Origin: Vanilla planifolia
Taxonomy: Eukaryota > Streptophyta > Magnoliopsida > Asparagales > Orchidaceae
DNA length: 64,000 nucleotides
Direction of reading: 5' to 3'
Assembly (NCBI GenBank): GCA_023846275.1
Contig: JAIUJO010000189.1
Span: 533,771 to 597,770 of the forward strand
In this document: piece by piece, positions 36,170 through 46,838 of the stretch
Numbering within the stretch: position 1 is the stretch's first letter
Layout: the number at the start of each line of letters is the position of its first letter
Program-made: the position numbers and the translations under genes
The notes under the pieces: generated by a model
Databases searched by the model: none
Told to the model about the DNA's origin: nothing
What the model saw: only the letters and a program-made list of their open reading frames with translations

Positions 36170-39100
36170 TGTTACACCCCATTTTTTCCTAGGCTGATTT
36201 TTGGCATACATTTTTTTTTTTTTTTTTTACATATAGACAGCTCAGATCGTCCCATACCAACCTGAGTAGCCTACGAAAAACATAGGATATAACACATCAT
36301 TACACACCTACTTTCCTTAACAATGTGGATCCCACCTCCTGGGTACACCGTCAAATCAGGTTCATGACTCCTGAATTAACAGATGGACTCGCGCAATGTT
36401 ACTCCTGCTAGACCCAATACTCCTAACCCATACCGATAGGAGAACCGGTCTAATAGAAGTCTGAACCCCCACGGTTAAGTTCCATAGTCATGTAATGACC
36501 TCACCATCAAAAATAAAATACATAACATCCACAAATAAGATATGGCACTCCACACACCATACTCCAATACAATAAGGTAGGGCAGTAAATGGAGATTACA
36601 TTACAAGAAATAAACCAAGTCTAACAAGTACAATATTATCCAACCAGAACATAAGCCAGAATTACCCTCACGGATTACATAACATATGAGAATAACAATC
36701 TCATTAAGTACATCCAATAGTAACAATCAACTAACCAGAATATTTTAGACAATCACAAATCAGATATCCTCCCCAAACCTGCTGACTACGATCCCACCTA
36801 ATCTGGTAGCGTCAAGTCTGCCGAGCCACTGAAAATACATAATACAGGAATGAGCTACGCCCAGTAGGAAAGACAGCTAGTAAAACTCACATGCAAGAGA
36901 AGGATAATAACAACAATATAGGAATACAGCATAACAATGTATGGTGGATAGGCACTCTCAGTTCCAGACTCTGACCATCCACAGTCACCCCCAGTCACAA
37001 CAGAGTAGCTCTCCTCTGTGCTCCCAGGTAGCAAGCCAGCGGGACACGCCCATCTCTGCGCACGCATGGCGCCTAGCACCCGACACCGCAGCGTCTCTCG
37101 TCAATCAATCTTCTGGAGACTATAGACAAACCCGTCACATAGATCTCTAGCCAACGTGAGACACCCTGGCTAGCCACGGCGAGTCACCCCTGCCGCTGCC
37201 ACTCTCAGGCGCGCAGGCCTACACTCGTGGACCAGAAGAGGTCGACTCAGCCACCGTCCCAAAGAGTCCTCTACCAACAACTTCCATAGAAGCTCACGCC
37301 CCTACAGTCATTGCCAATCTCTAACTCTAAGATCCGGCAACATGTATCCAGGTACAACAAGGCGCATACCAGTCACATGTATACTGTGGAAGCTAAGTCT
37401 GAACCGCATAGTTACCTACCACAACTACCCTAAAACATCATATAGGGTCTATAGTAGTCCGGTCCAGTATGCCAATCCATAAAATATGCCAACACTGAGT
37501 AAACTGACTCAATCCATGTCAATGCCATCCAAGTAACATAAACTGTATAGAAATTCTGACTATTCTGGTAACACTTACCCAAGTGTCACACTTCCTTCCA
37601 ACTGATCCAGCTGTACTGAATTTATAGATAATTTCCAACAGTAACTTTCAACTTGTCTATGTGATTTCCCTAAATCACATTTTTCTCGTTTCAGGAAATT
37701 TTAAATTTCAACTTCAATTTCTGCCCTTTATCCATTTTCCGAAATTCGAAATAAATTTCCAAATAAAATTTAAATTCCACATATATCCTTTTTCCGAAAA
37801 TTCGGATTAATAAATTCCACATATATCCTGTTTTTCCAAAAATTCGGATTAATTTCTGAATTAATTTAAAAATTCCAAAAAAATCAAATTCTGCCCTTTC
37901 TTAATTTTCCGAAATTCGGAATAAATTTCCGAATTAAAATTTAAATTCACATATATCCATTTTCCGAAAATTCGGATTTATTTCCGAATTAAGTTTTTCC
38001 TTCGCCATTCGTCCGCGCCCGCGTTCCGCTGAACCGGGTTTCGCTGCCGGTTCGGAAAACACGCGCTGAACCGCGAACCCACCGGCCGAACCTTTAAATC
38101 AAATTTTCCAGCCGACGTTTAGTATTTAAATATTATTAATTATTAATTAATTACAATTATTTAATTAACTAAGCTGAAATTAATCTAATCCATCTCCTTC
38201 CTCCGCCCGGCGCCTGCGAAACCCTAGCCGACGATTCCTCCGGGAAATTCCGTTTTCCCCGTCGATTTCCGGCGACCGAGATCAAGGAGAAGCAAAATCC
38301 GATGTTCATACTATCCTAATTTGTCAATAATGCCACTAATTTCTAAGATTCAATCAAATTTCCCGCCGAAGTTTTCATCCGATCCTCATTTAACAATTTA
38401 TGAAATTAAACAAACAATCTATGAAATTAAACAATTTTCAGCATTTGATACAATCTTAACATGATTAAAGTCCATAATAGAATCATCAATTGCTCGGTAA
38501 AATTTCCAATTTGACGGGTATAATTTTTTCCGAAAACCCTAAAATGCTAAATCAATAATTTGCATTAATCACTTTCAAAAAAACACAATTCACATGTTCT
38601 GGTAGTTAATTGCAAAGTAATTCATATTTTTAATTCGCTAATTAACGAAATTTAAACTGAATTTCCTACCTTTCTTCTCCGGCGACGGTGGCGACGGTGA
38701 AGCTCGCACGCGACCAACCGCTGCTCCTCGCCGAACGAAACCGGTACCAATCGATTCTCCTCGATCACGCGAACCTCCAGGTATAAAAAGCCCCTTGAAA
38801 GGCTGCCGGAAAATATCGCCGTCCGCCGCGAATGCCTCGTCTCCGGCCGCCGTTCGAAACCCTAAGGGTCGAAACAGTTCGGGTTAAATACCCCGCTTAA
38901 ACCGGTAATAACCCGTTAAGAACCCATTAAGCGCCGGTTGACCTTCTAAAACGCCGCTTAACACCCGATCAGCCGGTTAATCTCCACCGCTGATCTCGTC
39001 CGTCCGATCCGCTTATCCGCGGCTTATCCGAACGCACGCGCAAACGCACCTCGGCGAACCGCCCCCGCCTTCGCTGAACCGCTCCGGTCCGGTTCACGCG

Positions 39101-39349
39101 CGGTAAAAACAAATTTTTCCGGTTTTTAAAAAAAAAATCTAATTAATAGATTTTCGAATTTCCAAAAATCCAATTAAACAGGGAAAATTACTTAAAAATT
39201 CCTCGGTGCTCCGAAAATCCCCAGAAAATTTCAGAAATTCTAATAGCCTCCAATTGAGCTCCTGGCTCATCCTACTGTCGATCTGAAATCATCCAAGCCA
39301 AAAATTAATTTATTAAAGATTAACATAAAAATTTTTACTGGGTATAACA
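36170..39349 (-). repeat. Chromovirus 3' LTR (left copy)
   Basis: TGTTACACCCC to GGTATAACA, 3,180 bp. Holds a T18 run near the left edge, degenerate internal repeats of TTCCGAAAATTCGGATT type at about 37735-38005, a minus-strand TATAAA at 37621-37626 and a plus-strand TATAAAAAG at 38782-38790. GC-richer than the surrounding DNA in 38000-39110. Short open frames inside it occur identically in both LTRs and are not genes. Confidence 0.97.
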
Positions 39350-39362
39350 ATCTCCCCACCTT
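39350..39362 (-). other. Chromovirus polypurine tract
   Basis: The minus strand reads AAGGTGGGGAGAT directly before the 3' LTR. Confidence 0.9.
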
Positions 39363-39363
39363 A

Positions 39364-39506
39364 TCAGGAATTTCGCCCTCGAAATTCAGCAAGAAGTTCC
39401 GGCCACTTCTCCACAACATCCTGCTCTAGCTCCCAGGTTGCCTCCCTTTCGTCATGTCTATTTCACAGAACCTTGACCATAGGGAATGACCTGTTCCTCA
39501 GCAATC
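39364..39506 (-). pseudogene. Chromodomain C-terminal remnant
   Basis: The minus strand reads LRNRSFPMVKVL, then a TGA at 39463-39465 where chromodomains have Trp, then REATWELEQDVVEKWPELLA and EFRGRNS before a stop at 39364. The ATWE block at the pol end is typical of plant chromovirus integrase tails. Only the tail is left; the rest of the integrase is absent. Confidence 0.8.
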
Positions 39507-39705
39507 ATATTTTAATCTTTTCAATCATTTTCATAAAATAAATTTATTCTTTCTCTTTTAATTCTCATTCTTCAATCTCTTCATCATACCTTCATAATCA
39601 TAATCTCTTAATTTTCTCTCATATTCCTCATATTTCTTCTTCATAATCTCTCTCTTCATATTCATCTATCTTCCTCTATATTCATCTATTTCTATTTCTC
39701 ATTAT
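39507..39705. repeat. Low-complexity filler replacing integrase
   Basis: About 200 bp of TTCATA/TCTTCC-like pyrimidine-rich sequence (purine-rich on the element's sense strand) between the RNase H fragment and the chromodomain tail. It is not retroviral coding sequence. Looks like slippage-type or templated filler joined at a deletion break. Confidence 0.8.
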
Positions 39706-41502
39706 TATCAATTTCAACCATCTCCTTTGTCTCAAATTCAGTTCCTTCTGAGTGAATAGATACTTGAGACTCTTGTGATCAGAGAAGCAGTCTACGGACA
39801 CTCCATATATATAATGCCTCCATATTTTTAAGGCAAATATGATAGCAGCTAACTCCAAGTCATGAGTGGGATAATCCTTCTCATAATCCTTCAATTGTCT
39901 CGAAGCATACGCCACAACCCTGCCATCCTTATTAATCGAAAACTCCACTTCCCTAGCTGGTGGAAGTCCAGGCAATTCCTCTGGAGAAACCACAGGGAAG
40001 TCTCTCACCATTAAGATATTTGACATAAGGGTAGTAGTGGCTTGACTATCTGTCACATAAGCCAACCAACCAGTACAACCCTTCCTCACTAGTCTCTCTG
40101 CCTGAAGAACTGAGATCAGGGAAATCTGTCTATTTAGACCAAAGTATATCACATCCTCCGAACCAGGCACTCTGATCCTGACCTTCTTCTCCCAACAATC
40201 CAGCACCATTGCATGGTAGCACAACCAATCCATTCCCAAAATGATGTCGAACTCTGCTAGTGGCACACACATCAACTCTGTCACGAACTCGTGTCCACTA
40301 ATCAGAATAGATCCTTCAATCTTCTGAACAGTGGGAATCTCTTTCCCATCAGGAAGCCTAACCAATAAGGGTTCCTTCAAGTAACCCTTGGATCCTGATA
40401 TCTGATTCCAGATCCTCTCAGTAACAAAAGAATGAGATGCACCAGTATCAAACAAAGTCATGCACTGCACGTTGCCAAAATAAAGCATATCTGTGATCAC
40501 CTCTGGTGACTCTGAAGCCTGCTGCTGAGTTAAAGCAAATACTCTGGGCTGTCCCCCAGATGAACCAACCGGTCCTGTGATCCTCTGTTTCTTCCTTTCC
40601 GGGCAGTCGGTCCTTATGTGTCCTGGCTGTTGACAGTGGTAGCAAATAATACCCCCAGTCCGAGTACCTGTCTGTTGCACTGGCCTCTCGGAAATAGGCC
40701 GTGGCTGGACTACGCCCTCCTGGGTACCACGGTGATCTCTGTATCTCTTTTCATTTTCGTTCAGTTGGGCATTTCTGAGTCCCTTCCTCTTGTTATGAGT
40801 CTCTCTCTGGGCCTCCATCCGGGTGTCAATAAGCTCGACGGATCTCGCAGCCTCCACCAAGTCACGAAACCTGGCAAACCGACTCACAACTAGCTGGCGC
40901 TGCAGCATAGGACGAAGTCCCTCCAGGAACATCTCACATCTGCGCTCCTCAGAAGGCACCAGCTCTGCGGCGTACCTCGCCAGATAAGTGAACCTCGATA
41001 AGTAATCGTTCACTGACATCTGGCCCTGCCTGAGGTGTATAAGTTCCCTCCTGAACTGAGACATAGCAGAAGCCGGAATGTAGCACTCCCTGAATGCCTC
41101 AACAAAGTCTTCCCATGCTATCTCGCTGTTCTGGGCCTCCCCATACATGGCGCGCCGCTGGCCTCTCCACCAGGTAGCAGCCTCTCCCTCCAATACTAGA
41201 GCAGCAAGTACTACCCTCCTGCCAAGTGGACATCCCAAGGCATCAAACAGCTCAAGCATATGAGCCATCCAGTCATCAGCCACCGTTGGGTCAGCCGACC
41301 CACTGAAGCTCCGCGGACGCAACCGCATGAAGGCATCGATCCAACGATCCACTGCTGGCTCAACTGGCAATGCTGGGCTCGTCTCTGGGGTAGGAGTAGT
41401 AGATACAGGTCTGCCTCTAGCTGTTCCACGAAAGGGAAGTCTCCTGGTACCAGCCATACTATCAAAAGCAACTAATCTGGCATTAGAGTCGTCATTTGGC
41501 AT
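39682..41502 (-). CDS. Chromovirus Gag-protease fused to RNase H fragment
   Basis: 606 codons. Gag: RRELIHLRQGQMSVNDYLSR region (retrotransposon gag, about 90-225), a CCHC knuckle at 287-300 (CYHCQQPGHIRTDC), aspartic protease with DTGAS at 352-356 and FDIILGMDWL near 419-428. REVEFSI at about 517-523, normally the start of the RT region, is joined directly to NKDGRVVAYASRQLKDYEK of RNase H, skipping the RT core with its YxDD. RNase H runs to RQRRWLKLI (about 598) and then enters filler; the last residues come from the filler. An inner Met (MAGTRRLPF, about 16 codons in) may be the real start. Gag and protease look intact and could still form particles. Confidence 0.92.
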   Translation of the reverse strand: MPNDDSNARLVAFDSMAGTRRLPFRGTARGRPVSTTPTPETSPALPVEPAVDRWIDAFMRLRPRSFSGSADPTVADDWMAHMLELFDALGCPLGRRVVLAALVLEGEAATWWRGQRRAMYGEAQNSEIAWEDFVEAFRECYIPASAMSQFRRELIHLRQGQMSVNDYLSRFTYLARYAAELVPSEERRCEMFLEGLRPMLQRQLVVSRFARFRDLVEAARSVELIDTRMEAQRETHNKRKGLRNAQLNENEKRYRDHRGTQEGVVQPRPISERPVQQTGTRTGGIICYHCQQPGHIRTDCPERKKQRITGPVGSSGGQPRVFALTQQQASESPEVITDMLYFGNVQCMTLFDTGASHSFVTERIWNQISGSKGYLKEPLLVRLPDGKEIPTVQKIEGSILISGHEFVTELMCVPLAEFDIILGMDWLCYHAMVLDCWEKKVRIRVPGSEDVIYFGLNRQISLISVLQAERLVRKGCTGWLAYVTDSQATTTLMSNILMVRDFPVVSPEELPGLPPAREVEFSINKDGRVVAYASRQLKDYEKDYPTHDLELAAIIFALKIWRHYIYGVSVDCFSDHKSLKYLFTQKELNLRQRRWLKLIIMRNRNR

Positions 41503-41561
41503 TTGGCATACAGACTACCATAGTATAATAAAATGACCAACAGTTCTCCCCACCTTGGGTT

Positions 41562-41647
41562 GAACTTCTATACATGTCTAGCCCCACTATCCTAACCTAG
41601 GGCTGAACTTCTATACATGTCTAGCCCCACTATCCTAACCTAGGGCT
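41562..41647. repeat. 43-bp tandem duplication beside primer site
   Basis: GAACTTCTATACATGTCTAG... recurs with a 43-bp period (41562 and 41605), apparently without mismatch, and its end overlaps the primer site at 41644. It lies in the untranslated leader. Confidence 0.93.
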
Positions 41648-41656
41648 CTGATACCA
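41644..41656 (-). other. Chromovirus primer-binding site (initiator tRNA-Met)
   Basis: The minus strand reads TGGTATCAGAGCC, four bases inside the 5' LTR (spacer AGAG). Confidence 0.95.
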
Positions 41657-41660
41657 CTCT

Positions 41661-44600
41661 TGTTACACCCCATTTTTTCCTAGGCTGATTTTTGGCATAC
41701 ATTTTTTTTTTTTTTTTTTACATATAGACAGCTCAGATCGTCCCATACCAACCTGAGTAGCCTACGAAAAACATAGGATATAACACATCATTACACACCT
41801 ACTTTCCTTAACAATGTGGATCCCACCTCCTGGGTACACCGTCAAATCAGGTTCATGACTCCTGAATTAACAGATGGACTCGCGCAATGTTACTCCTGCT
41901 AGACCCAATACTCCTAACCCATACCGATAGGAGAACCGGTCTAATAGAAGTCTGAACCCCCACGGTTAAGTTCCATAGTCATGTAATGACCTCACCATCA
42001 AAAATAAAATACATAACATCCACAAATAAGATATGGCACTCCACACACCATACTCCAATACAATAAGGTAGGGCAGTAAATGGAGATTACATTACAAGAA
42101 ATAAACCAAGTCTAACAAGTACAATATTATCCAACCAGAACATAAGCCAGAATTACCCTCACGGATTACATAACATATGAGAATAACAATCTCATTAAGT
42201 ACATCCAATAGTAACAATCAACTAACCAGAATATTTTAGACAATCACAAATCAGATATCCTCCCCAAACCTGCTGACTACGATCCCACCTAATCTGGTAG
42301 CGTCAAGTCTGCCGAGCCACTGAAAATACATAATACAGGAATGAGCTACGCCCAGTAGGAAAGACAGCTAGTAAAACTCACATGCAAGAGAAGGATAATA
42401 ACAACAATATAGGAATACAGCATAACAATGTATGGTGGATAGGCACTCTCAGTTCCAGACTCTGACCATCCACAGTCACCCCCAGTCACAACAGAGTAGC
42501 TCTCCTCTGTGCTCCCAGGTAGCAAGCCAGCGGGACACGCCCATCTCTGCGCACGCATGGCGCCTAGCACCCGACACCGCAGCGTCTCTCGTCAATCAAT
42601 CTTCTGGAGACTATAGACAAACCCGTCACATAGATCTCTAGCCAACGTGAGACACCCTGGCTAGCCACGGCGAGTCACCCCTGCCGCTGCCACTCTCAGG
42701 CGCGCAGGCCTACACTCGTGGACCAGAAGAGGTCGACTCAGCCACCGTCCCAAAGAGTCCTCTACCAACAACTTCCATAGAAGCTCACGCCCCTACAGTC
42801 ATTGCCAATCTCTAACTCTAAGATCCGGCAACATGTATCCAGGTACAACAAGGCGCATACCAGTCACATGTATACTGTGGAAGCTAAGTCTGAACCGCAT
42901 AGTTACCTACCACAACTACCCTAAAACATCATATAGGGTCTATAGTAGTCCGGTCCAGTATGCCAATCCATAAAATATGCCAACACTGAGTAAACTGACT
43001 CAATCCATGTCAATGCCATCCAAGTAACATAAACTGTATAGAAATTCTGACTATTCTGGTAACACTTACCCAAGTGTCACACTTCCTTCCAACTGATCCA
43101 GCTGTACTGAATTTATAGATAATTTCCAACAGTAACTTTCAACTTGTCTATGTGATTTCCCTAAATCACATTTTTCTCGTTTCAGGAAATTTTAAATTTC
43201 AACTTCAATTTCTGCCCTTTATCCATTTTCCGAAATTCGAAATAAATTTCCAAATAAAATTTAAATTCCACATATATCCTTTTTCCGAAAATTCGGATTA
43301 ATAAATTCCACATATATCCTGTTTTTCCAAAAATTCGGATTAATTTCTGAATTAATTTAAAAATTCCAAAAAAATCAAATTCTGCCCTTTCTTAATTTTC
43401 CGAAATTCGGAATAAATTTCCGAATTAAAATTTAAATTCACATATATCCATTTTCCGAAAATTCGGATTTATTTCCGAATTAAGTTTTTCCTTCGCCATT
43501 CGTCCGCGCCCGCGTTCCGCTGAACCGGGTTTCGCTGCCGGTTCGGAAAACACGCGCTGAACCGCGAACCCACCGGCCGAACCTTTAAATCAAATTTTCC
43601 AGCCGACGTTTAGTATTTAAATATTATTAATTATTAATTAATTACAATTATTTAATTAACTAAGCTGAAATTAATCTAATCCATCTCCTTCCTCCGCCCG
43701 GCGCCTGCGAAACCCTAGCCGACGATTCCTCCGGGAAATTCCGTTTTCCCCGTCGATTTCCGGCGACCGAGATCAAGGAGAAGCAAAATCCGATGTTCAT
43801 ACTATCCTAATTTGTCAATAATGCCACTAATTTCTAAGATTCAATCAAATTTCCCGCCGAAGTTTTCATCCGATCCTCATTTAACAATTTATGAAATTAA
43901 ACAAACAATCTATGAAATTAAACAATTTTCAGCATTTGATACAATCTTAACATGATTAAAGTCCATAATAGAATCATCAATTGCTCGGTAAAATTTCCAA
44001 TTTGACGGGTATAATTTTTTCCGAAAACCCTAAAATGCTAAATCAATAATTTGCATTAATCACTTCCAAAAAAACACAATTCACATGTTCTGGTAGTTAA
44101 TTGCAAAGTAATTCATATTTTTAATTCGCTAATTAACGAAATTTAAACTGAATTTCCTACCTTTCTTCTCCGGCGACGGTGGCGACGGTGAAGCTCGCAC
44201 GCGACCAACCGCTGCTCCTCGCCGAACGAAACCGGGTACCAATCGATTCTCCTCGATCACGCGAACCTCCAGGTATAAAAAGCCCCTTGAAAGGCTGCCG
44301 GAAAATATCGCCGTCCGCCGCGAATGCCTCGTCTCCGGCCGCCGTTCGAAACCCTAAGGGTCGAAACAGTTCGGGTTAAATACCCCGCTTAAACCGGTAA
44401 TAACCCGTTAAGAACCCATTAAGCGCCGGTTGACCTTCTAAAACGCCGCTTAACACCCGATCAGCCGGTTAATCTCCACCGCTGATCTCGTCCGTCCGAT
44501 CCGCTTATTCGCGGCTTATCCGAACGCACGCGCAAACGCACCTCGGCGAACCGCCCCCGCCTTCGCTGAACCGCTCCGGTCCGGTTCACGCGCGGTAAAA

Positions 44601-44841
44601 ACCAATTTTTCCGGTTTTTAAAAAAAAAATCTAATTAATAGATTTTCGAATTTCCAAAAATCCAATTAAACAGGGAAAATTACTTAAAAATTCCTCGGTG
44701 CTCCGAAAATCCCCAGAAAATTTCAGAAATTCTAATAGCCTCCAATTGAGCTCCTGGCTCATCCTACTGTCGATCTGAAATCATCCAAGCCAAAAATTAA
44801 TTTATTAAAGATTAACATAAAAATTTTTACTGGGTATAACA
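41661..44841 (-). repeat. Chromovirus 5' LTR (right copy)
   Basis: 3,181 bp, identical to 36170-39349 except for T/C near 38574, one extra G in ACCGGGTACC (44234 area), C/T in GCTTATTCGC and A/C in AAAACCAATTTT. Minus-strand TATAAA at 43112-43117. Confidence 0.97.
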
Positions 44842-44846
44842 ATTCT
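44842..44846. other. Target-site duplication ATTCT (chromovirus, right)
   Basis: Perfect partner of 36165-36169. Confidence 0.95.
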
Positions 44847-45810
44847 TGTGGTCAACTTTCATAGGAAGTTTAAGATAGCCCCGATGCCCCACCTTGATGA
44901 TATCATGGTCATGTAAGAAGACACTCCTTTTCATTCATTAGTGTTATCCTTATGGGAAAAAGATAATTGAAATGAAGAATAAGCTAGAATGTATTTTAAC
45001 AATGAGATTGGAAAAGGATTGAAATTAAGTGAGGACAAACACTTTGCTACATTGATTGAGATTAAGAAGGATTAAGTTACTATGTACTTGATGTAGTTAT
45101 AAAAGTTCTCAAAGAATTTGAATGTCATGCTTTTGATATTGCTTAAAAAGTTGCCTCGAAAAAGGGAGATTGATCATAAAATCAAGTTGCTACCTAGTGT
45201 TGTTCCTCTTGCCTATATCCTATATTATGTGTCACCATTAGCGTTGACAAAATTGCTCAAATAATTGAATAAGTTGTTGGATGCTAGCTTCATTCAATCA
45301 TCTAAAGCTCTATTTTGTGACCTAGTGTTATTTCAGAAAAGCATGATGGTTCCTTGTGAATGTGCATAGACTATCATGTATTGAAGAAAGTGATAATGAA
45401 AAACAAGTGCCAAGCTCCATTAGTGAAAGGTTTGTTGGATGAATTATATAAGGTAATAGGATTCACTAAGCTCGACCTACGATCAAGATATCGACAAGTC
45501 AAAGTTGTGGCTAAAGATGAAGCCTAGATTACTTATGTGGCTTAATAAGTATCTTTTGATCTTTTACTCATGCCTTTTGGCTTAACAGATGTACATGCTA
45601 TATTATAAAATTTAATGAACAATATTCTTTATTAGTATCTTGGCGAGTTTATTGTGGTATATCTTGACAGTATTATTATCTACAATAATTCTCTTGAAGA
45701 ACATTTTGTGTAATTGTAAAAAATACTATATAAATTAAGAGAATTTCAACTTTTTGCAAATATGGAGAAGTGTAAATTTGCTAAGGAAGATATCATGTTT
45801 CACTATAACT
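44847..45810 (+). pseudogene. Old Gypsy protease end and reverse transcriptase, segment 3
   Basis: Resumes the protease (NFHRKFKIAPMPHLDDIMVM) immediately after the TSD, then RT pieces: LPRKREIDHKIKLLP near 45150, LDASFIQSSKALF near 45275, FTKLDLRS-like sequence near 45465, MPFGL near 45570, and YLDSIIIYNNSLEEH near 45658, where the second catalytic Asp of YxDD is Ser. NMEKCKFAKEDIMF closes the recognisable part. Many stops and shifts. RNase H and integrase were not found. Confidence 0.85.
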
Positions 45811-46838
45811 CCATAATAAGTTCATTTGACATGAAACAATAGTTGTTGGACTAATATGGATAAGCTCTCACAAAATCAATAATTATTTTTTTATATTTTG
45901 AAGTATTTTTATCCTTAAAATATTGGAATTTTTTTCTTTCTCAGATAGTTTACCTTATTTCTTCAAATTTTTCTCATCAAATTTAGTTCTATAAATATTT
46001 GACATTAAATCACCTCTCTTATAATCTTGACAAGGTTTCAATTTGGTGCGATTATATGGTCTCAATTTATCTTATTACATCTTTAATATATATATATCTA
46101 TATATATATATATAGTTAATATTATAGCCATAATTTATTTATTTTTTTCTTATAATTCACTATAACTCCAAACGAGATCCAATCATGAAGAAAAAAACTT
46201 TTTAAAATCATCATGATGTACTTTATTCTATTACATTATTATTTTAATAATTTTAATATTTTTTATGTTTTGACCTAATTTATTAGACATTTTATTCTCA
46301 CCTAATTTAAAGTTTGAGTATTTTATTTTTTATCTCTTTAGTAACTTAGAATATAACTATCTTGAAATATTTATCTCATTTTTTTCACATTTTTGCTTCA
46401 ATTTGATAATATTATAGTGCATCAATTTATCTAATTTATTCTTTAATATATATTTATTAATATTAAAAAATAATAATTTATTAGTATGAATGCTTTTTTA
46501 TTATGTTAATTTAAAGTAATTCCAAATGATGTCTGATCTAAATGTTTCACCTACTCGATCTATTTAGAAAATAATTTTTATATTTTAAAAGATTTTATTT
46601 TTTGTTGTTTTGAAAAACCTTATAAGTCATTTTAATTACTACGTGGTTTCATGATCAAGAATATTACATTCAATATCTTTATTATTTTGGAGAGTAACTT
46701 TCTTGTACCATTTATCTCATTTTCTTCAAATATTTTTCATCAATTTTGTTTGGTTATTATGTAACTCTAAATCTCTTCTCATATGATTTTTATATAATTT
46801 TGATTTGGTTAAATTCATTGATTCAATTTAACTTTTTT
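45811..46838. other. Old Gypsy 3' internal region, unrecognisable
   Basis: AT-rich, no coding similarity seen; contains a short TATATATATATCTATATATAT run at about 46087-46113. It should correspond to the RNase H-integrase part of the old element but is either deleted or worn beyond reading. Confidence 0.5.

Larger units (their letters stand above)
36170..44841 (-). mobile_element. Young, deleted chromovirus-type Gypsy element
   Basis: 8.67 kb on the minus strand: two 3.18-kb LTRs (three substitutions and one 1-bp indel seen between them), perfect TSD, primer site, polypurine tract, but only 2.31 kb inside. The single ORF joins gag and protease to an RNase H fragment; RT core, integrase and most of the chromodomain are missing. 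The 3' coding remnant matches a chromodomain tail, placing it among chromoviruses, probably Tekay/Del-like given the long LTRs. With 1.3e-8 substitutions per site per year (assumed), three changes in 3.18 kb would mean tens of thousands of years. It is non-autonomous; movement would need proteins from a complete relative. Confidence 0.93.

Noticed and set aside
36855-37150. Open frames inside the chromovirus LTR, repeated at 42346-42641
   Set aside because: Identical because the LTRs are identical; on both strands, without motifs, within non-coding LTR.
41211-41536. Several overlapping frames at the gag start of the chromovirus
   Set aside because: Shadows of the gag ORF on the other strand or in other frames.
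44179-44379. 66-codon plus-strand frame with Ala/Ser/Pro content
   Set aside because: Lies in the GC-rich part of the LTR and is antisense to the element; the left LTR copy does not keep it because of a 1-bp indel.
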